Made by a program: the position numbers and the translations under genes
The notes under the pieces: model-generated
What the model saw: the letters and a program-made list of their open reading frames with translations, nothing else
Databases searched by the model: none
What the model was told of the DNA's origin: nothing
Part shown: in pieces, positions 3,893 through 6,601 of the stretch
How positions within the stretch are numbered: position 1 is the stretch's first letter
How the letters are laid out: each line of letters begins with the position of its first letter
Source: Planctomycetota bacterium
Lineage (GTDB): Bacteria > Planctomycetota > Phycisphaerae > WQYP01
Direction of reading: 5' to 3'
Length of the DNA: 6,601 bases
NCBI GenBank assembly: GCA_021785155.1
Contig: JAJYGE010000027.1
Span: forward strand, 1-6,601

Positions 3893-6289
3893 TTACGGAA
3901 ACGGCCCCTGCTGCCAGCCGGTTGGTGCGGGTGGGGGCATGATGATGCGCTGGGGGCCCAAAAAGGGAATGTGCGGAGGTAGATTTGGCCGCAACATCCA
4001 TCTGTACAAAGTTAATTCGTAACCGCTGCCTTGATGGATGTAGATGGGGAATTTCCCGGTCACGGGGTCAACGGGGGGGTGTTTGAAAAAAGTCGGTGAC
4101 AATGCGGCCAGCGTGTCGGGGTAGTTTCCATATTTATCACGGTACATTTCAAGAGCGTAGGCTATTTTGACCAACATAAGAGACCGCAGCATCTGATACC
4201 CACTTTGCGACCCGCCGTTGAGAGCATTCGTGGCCAGGAGCACCATGTTGTGGTACCGCAGATTTAGCGGCAGTTTTTTTGAAAACAGGCGGTTCAGCGA
4301 TTTCGGGATGTACCCGACGGTACCGGGCAGCACTGGCGGACTGTACCCCGCCATCACGCTAATGTCGGCCCCGGCACTGCCCCAAAGATTCTGCAAGGAC
4401 CGCAGTCGCATCCCCGCGGCAGAATAGGCGGATGCGGCAGCCATCGTAGTGAGTTGGTCGAAAGTCTCGTTGAGATGGGAAAACTGCCAATTCCAGTTGA
4501 CGGCTGCTGGCGGATGCAGCACGATCTTCCACGGCAACGCCTGCTTGGAAAATGTCTGGGCCAGCGGACGCATCGGCGGTTGTTTCTGTTTTCGATAGCA
4601 TATCAGGAGCACTCGCAGGGCTTGCAGGCGGTGCACTTGGATGTATCGTTTCGTGAGCGACGAGGCCAATGGAATTTCATGAATTATCTGCCAAATGTGT
4701 GATATCTCGCGCGGGTGCGAACGCACCACTCCCAGTAACACACGGTCGACATTCAGAAATTGGCGAAGCAATCCATCTGCACCGCTGATACCAAATGAGT
4801 CCGGTTCCTGACGCGCCAGCAGTGCGAGCCTGTAAACCGCCATCGCATCCCGCCAGCACTTCCGGGGATGGCCACGTCCCAGTTCAAGAGTAGCCCTGTA
4901 AGCAAGGATGCCGCCTGTCGCGCAAAGCACATCCCGGAGAGGTTCCTCATAAAAAAGAGGCCACTTGGTATATGCCTTGCCGAACACTTCCGGCAAATAA
5001 AAACGTGGCAGCAGTGAGGCTTTCTGCATGATTTTAACCGCTGCTTTGTCCCTGCTCATCGCCGCCCAAAGTACCAGGCATTGCGATGATCGCCAGGGGA
5101 AGTCATGGGCAAAGCCTTCCTCAAGTTGTTGCATATTCCAATAATCAGGGCCGGCTAAGCCCGTGAGTCTGCTGCCTGGAAGTGTGTAGCCCTGCGGTGG
5201 ATGCTTTTTGAAAAACAGGCCAATGCTGTGAATATGGGGAAACTTTCCCTGCGGGTTTTTAATCCCCAGTAGCCTTAACTGCATCGCGCCCAATTGGCCA
5301 TAATCAGCCCATTGGCCGCTTGGCGCAAGGTGGTACCCCTGCATCGCGATCTCAATCGCCGGCACAGCCGCATTATTTTCCGGTGTCACGCCCTTCATCA
5401 GATATTTTTTCAACGCCAGTTCGTAATCCGGCAGGCCATCCTTGCCCAACGGGCTGGTGATATAGGTTGTCGCTCGGCTGATGATCAGCTTGGCGGGTTG
5501 ATGGGCCTGCAAAAGTACTGGTGCCGCCGCGAGTGCAGCCGCCAGCATGACCGCGGTGCCAACTGCGACGGGTGCACGAATCACATGCGGCGATAACCTT
5601 CGTGCCATCGCCGCAATGTGCGCTGGAGCCATATTGGGGCCAACGCATTGCAGCACCTGTCGCACAACCCCTGCCGGTGCTTCCGGAGCGCTGACAGCCA
5701 GCAACGCTACTACTGCACCAGAGTGCGTTGCGGTCCTGGTTCGCTGCCCGATCAACACTTTCCGCAGCCTATCAATGGCCCGGCTGATGCGTTTTTCTGC
5801 CGCGGCTTGCGAGATCCCCAGTTGCTCCGCGACTTCGGGCACGCTTAATGCCTGGAAAAATCGCGCTGCCAGCACGGTCTGGTCCGACGCTTTTAACCGC
5901 TGCATAGCCGCATCCAGTTCTGCAAACCGCTGACTATCCGTGGCGCTTTCATCGCCCGGCTTGTCGTTTTCGGCGCGCTGCAACGCGACTTTGTATTCGC
6001 GCGTTTTTCGGCGGCTCTCCGATTTTCTTAAATCATTGCAGGCTCGCCACGTGGTCCGTGCCAACCAACCTGCGGTGTTACCGCCCGTGGCAACCCGCCG
6101 ACGATGTCGCCACAGCGTGAGAAACACCGACTGCGCGGCATCCTGCGCCAAAGTGGCATTGCCAAGCTGACGCCGCGCCATGGCATACACCCAATTGATA
6201 TGTGTCCGCACCAACACAGTAAAATCGTCGGGCACCGTGCCGGATTTAACCTCAGACGGGGGATCAAATTCTTCGGAAGCCTGAGCCAT
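3893..6289 (-). CDS. ECF-type sigma-70 factor fused to membrane helix and large extracytoplasmic domain
   Basis: The protein has 798 residues. Region 2 of sigma-70 covers about 21-90 (including LAQDAAQSVFLTLWRH for core RNA polymerase binding). Region 4 covers about 123-178, with the HTH around VPEVAEQLGISQAAAEKRISRA. A stretch with an APAG motif (204-207), common after region 4 in planctomycete sigma factors, leads to one membrane helix (about 239-262), with Arg on the cytoplasmic side. About 535 residues follow outside. Most of that tail is unrecognised, but 701-762 resembles the globular part of GspG-type pseudopilins and their planctomycete relatives: a long helix, RDKYGNYPDTLAAL, PPVDPVTGKFPIY, GYELTLY. 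The C-terminus is proline-rich. The likely role is a membrane-tethered sigma factor responding to an envelope signal. I chose ATG 6289: GGAGG (6305-6301) is 11 nt upstream, but only 2 nt from ATG 6298, and the frame's extension to 6430 adds no sigma sequence. No anti-sigma gene is adjacent. Confidence 0.9.
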   Translation of the reverse strand: MAQASEEFDPPSEVKSGTVPDDFTVLVRTHINWVYAMARRQLGNATLAQDAAQSVFLTLWRHRRRVATGGNTAGWLARTTWRACNDLRKSESRRKTREYKVALQRAENDKPGDESATDSQRFAELDAAMQRLKASDQTVLAARFFQALSVPEVAEQLGISQAAAEKRISRAIDRLRKVLIGQRTRTATHSGAVVALLAVSAPEAPAGVVRQVLQCVGPNMAPAHIAAMARRLSPHVIRAPVAVGTAVMLAAALAAAPVLLQAHQPAKLIISRATTYITSPLGKDGLPDYELALKKYLMKGVTPENNAAVPAIEIAMQGYHLAPSGQWADYGQLGAMQLRLLGIKNPQGKFPHIHSIGLFFKKHPPQGYTLPGSRLTGLAGPDYWNMQQLEEGFAHDFPWRSSQCLVLWAAMSRDKAAVKIMQKASLLPRFYLPEVFGKAYTKWPLFYEEPLRDVLCATGGILAYRATLELGRGHPRKCWRDAMAVYRLALLARQEPDSFGISGADGLLRQFLNVDRVLLGVVRSHPREISHIWQIIHEIPLASSLTKRYIQVHRLQALRVLLICYRKQKQPPMRPLAQTFSKQALPWKIVLHPPAAVNWNWQFSHLNETFDQLTTMAAASAYSAAGMRLRSLQNLWGSAGADISVMAGYSPPVLPGTVGYIPKSLNRLFSKKLPLNLRYHNMVLLATNALNGGSQSGYQMLRSLMLVKIAYALEMYRDKYGNYPDTLAALSPTFFKHPPVDPVTGKFPIYIHQGSGYELTLYRWMLRPNLPPHIPFLGPQRIIMPPPAPTGWQQGPFP
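4330..4374. repeat. 45-bp direct repeat, copy B (inside the sigma gene)
   Basis: This is the in-gene copy of the repeat at 3741-3785. It encodes roughly residues 640-654 of the sigma fusion protein, around GADISVMAGYSPPV, in the unrecognised part of the extracytoplasmic domain. Confidence 0.8.
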
Positions 6290-6601
6290 GATGCGCATAT
6301 CCTCCAGCAGGCTTATCACACCCGCTATATAGTATAAGGCCGCCGCCAAAATTTTCCGGACAATCAGCACCCGCCCATTCCCACAACGCAGGTGCCCCGG
6401 CCAAAAGACCCATCCCCCCGGCATCGCCACCCTGCCAATGGTGGTCAGGCCATGACAAGTCCCAAACGGAGCTGCGCGTAATTACTGTCGACGCCTCGAG
6501 GCATGGCAGCTTAGCGTTGATCCGCGTAATCAGCGTGATCCGCGTTTTTATAGTGAAATCCGGATTGAATACCGCCCGCCGAGATTCCTGTGCTCTGTTT
6601 G
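6290..6601. other. Upstream region of the sigma gene
   Basis: The sigma reading frame stays open to 6430, but I treat 6290-6430 as untranslated. On the minus strand a -10-like TATACT (6336-6331; five of six match TATAAT) would start transcription about 35 nt before the ATG. I find no -35 at normal spacing (TTGTCC is 21 bp away), so the promoter is only tentative. Further out are a 10-bp palindrome GCCTCGAGGC (6493-6502) and the 9-bp-period repeat at 6519-6545. No gene is visible up to the window edge. Confidence 0.5.
6519..6545 (-). repeat. Three tandem 9-bp units (ACGCGGATC / ACGCTGATT)
   Basis: On the minus strand three units follow without a gap: ACGCGGATC (6545-6537), ACGCTGATT (6536-6528) and ACGCGGATC (6527-6519), then a partial AACGCTAA. 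Units 1 and 3 are identical; unit 2 differs at two positions. The 9-bp period equals that of the array at 279-388, but the unit sequence is different. Confidence 0.65.

Noticed and set aside
6290..6430. 47-residue N-terminal extension of the sigma protein
   Set aside because: It would place the GGAGG ribosome binding site inside the gene and adds no sigma-family sequence; ATG 6289 fits family length and ribosome binding better.
6487..6502. Adjacent GTCGAC and CCTCGAGG sites suggesting cloning-vector sequence
   Set aside because: The flanking sequence is not vector-like and matches the base composition of the rest of the window; short palindromes like these occur naturally.

Overview
The window most likely comes from a Planctomycetota bacterium, probably Phycisphaerae-like. 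This is inferred from gene content and architecture, not from a marker gene. The strongest clue is an ECF-type sigma factor fused through one membrane helix to a very large extracytoplasmic tail, a design common in that phylum. A DUF481 outer-membrane barrel with a signal peptide points to a diderm envelope. Base composition is moderate (roughly 50-55% GC by eye), and intergenic regions are long and carry short degenerate repeats.

Layout, left to right. Positions 1-493 hold no convincing gene. They contain two 24-bp direct repeats flanking an array of 9-bp units of the CAAGTTG/CAAGATG type. A good sigma-70-like promoter (494-521) precedes a DUF481 outer-membrane protein gene (565-1617, +). 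A 372-bp gap (1618-1989) has several inverted repeats and a candidate promoter/operator. Next on the + strand are a ROK-family wHTH transcriptional regulator (1990-3129) and a zinc-ribbon DUF4870 membrane protein (start reassigned to 3234, end 3710). A short convergent gap (3711-3892) contains a decayed copy of part of the next gene. The minus strand from 6289 to 3893 encodes the 798-residue membrane-tethered sigma factor. The remaining 312 bp upstream of its start contain a second 9-bp-period repeat of a different sequence (6519-6545).

The genes do not form one obvious pathway. The ROK regulator and the DUF4870 gene are co-directional with a 104-bp gap and could be co-transcribed. The DUF481 gene has its own promoter. 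The sigma gene is convergent with the other three and looks like a self-contained signalling unit: the N-terminus binds RNA polymerase and the C-terminus lies outside the inner membrane. No CRISPR array, tRNA, rRNA, transposase or defence system was recognised. The most noteworthy items are the sigma/pseudopilin-like fusion, the eroded partial duplication beside it, the two 9-bp-period repeat arrays, and the structured spacer before the ROK gene.
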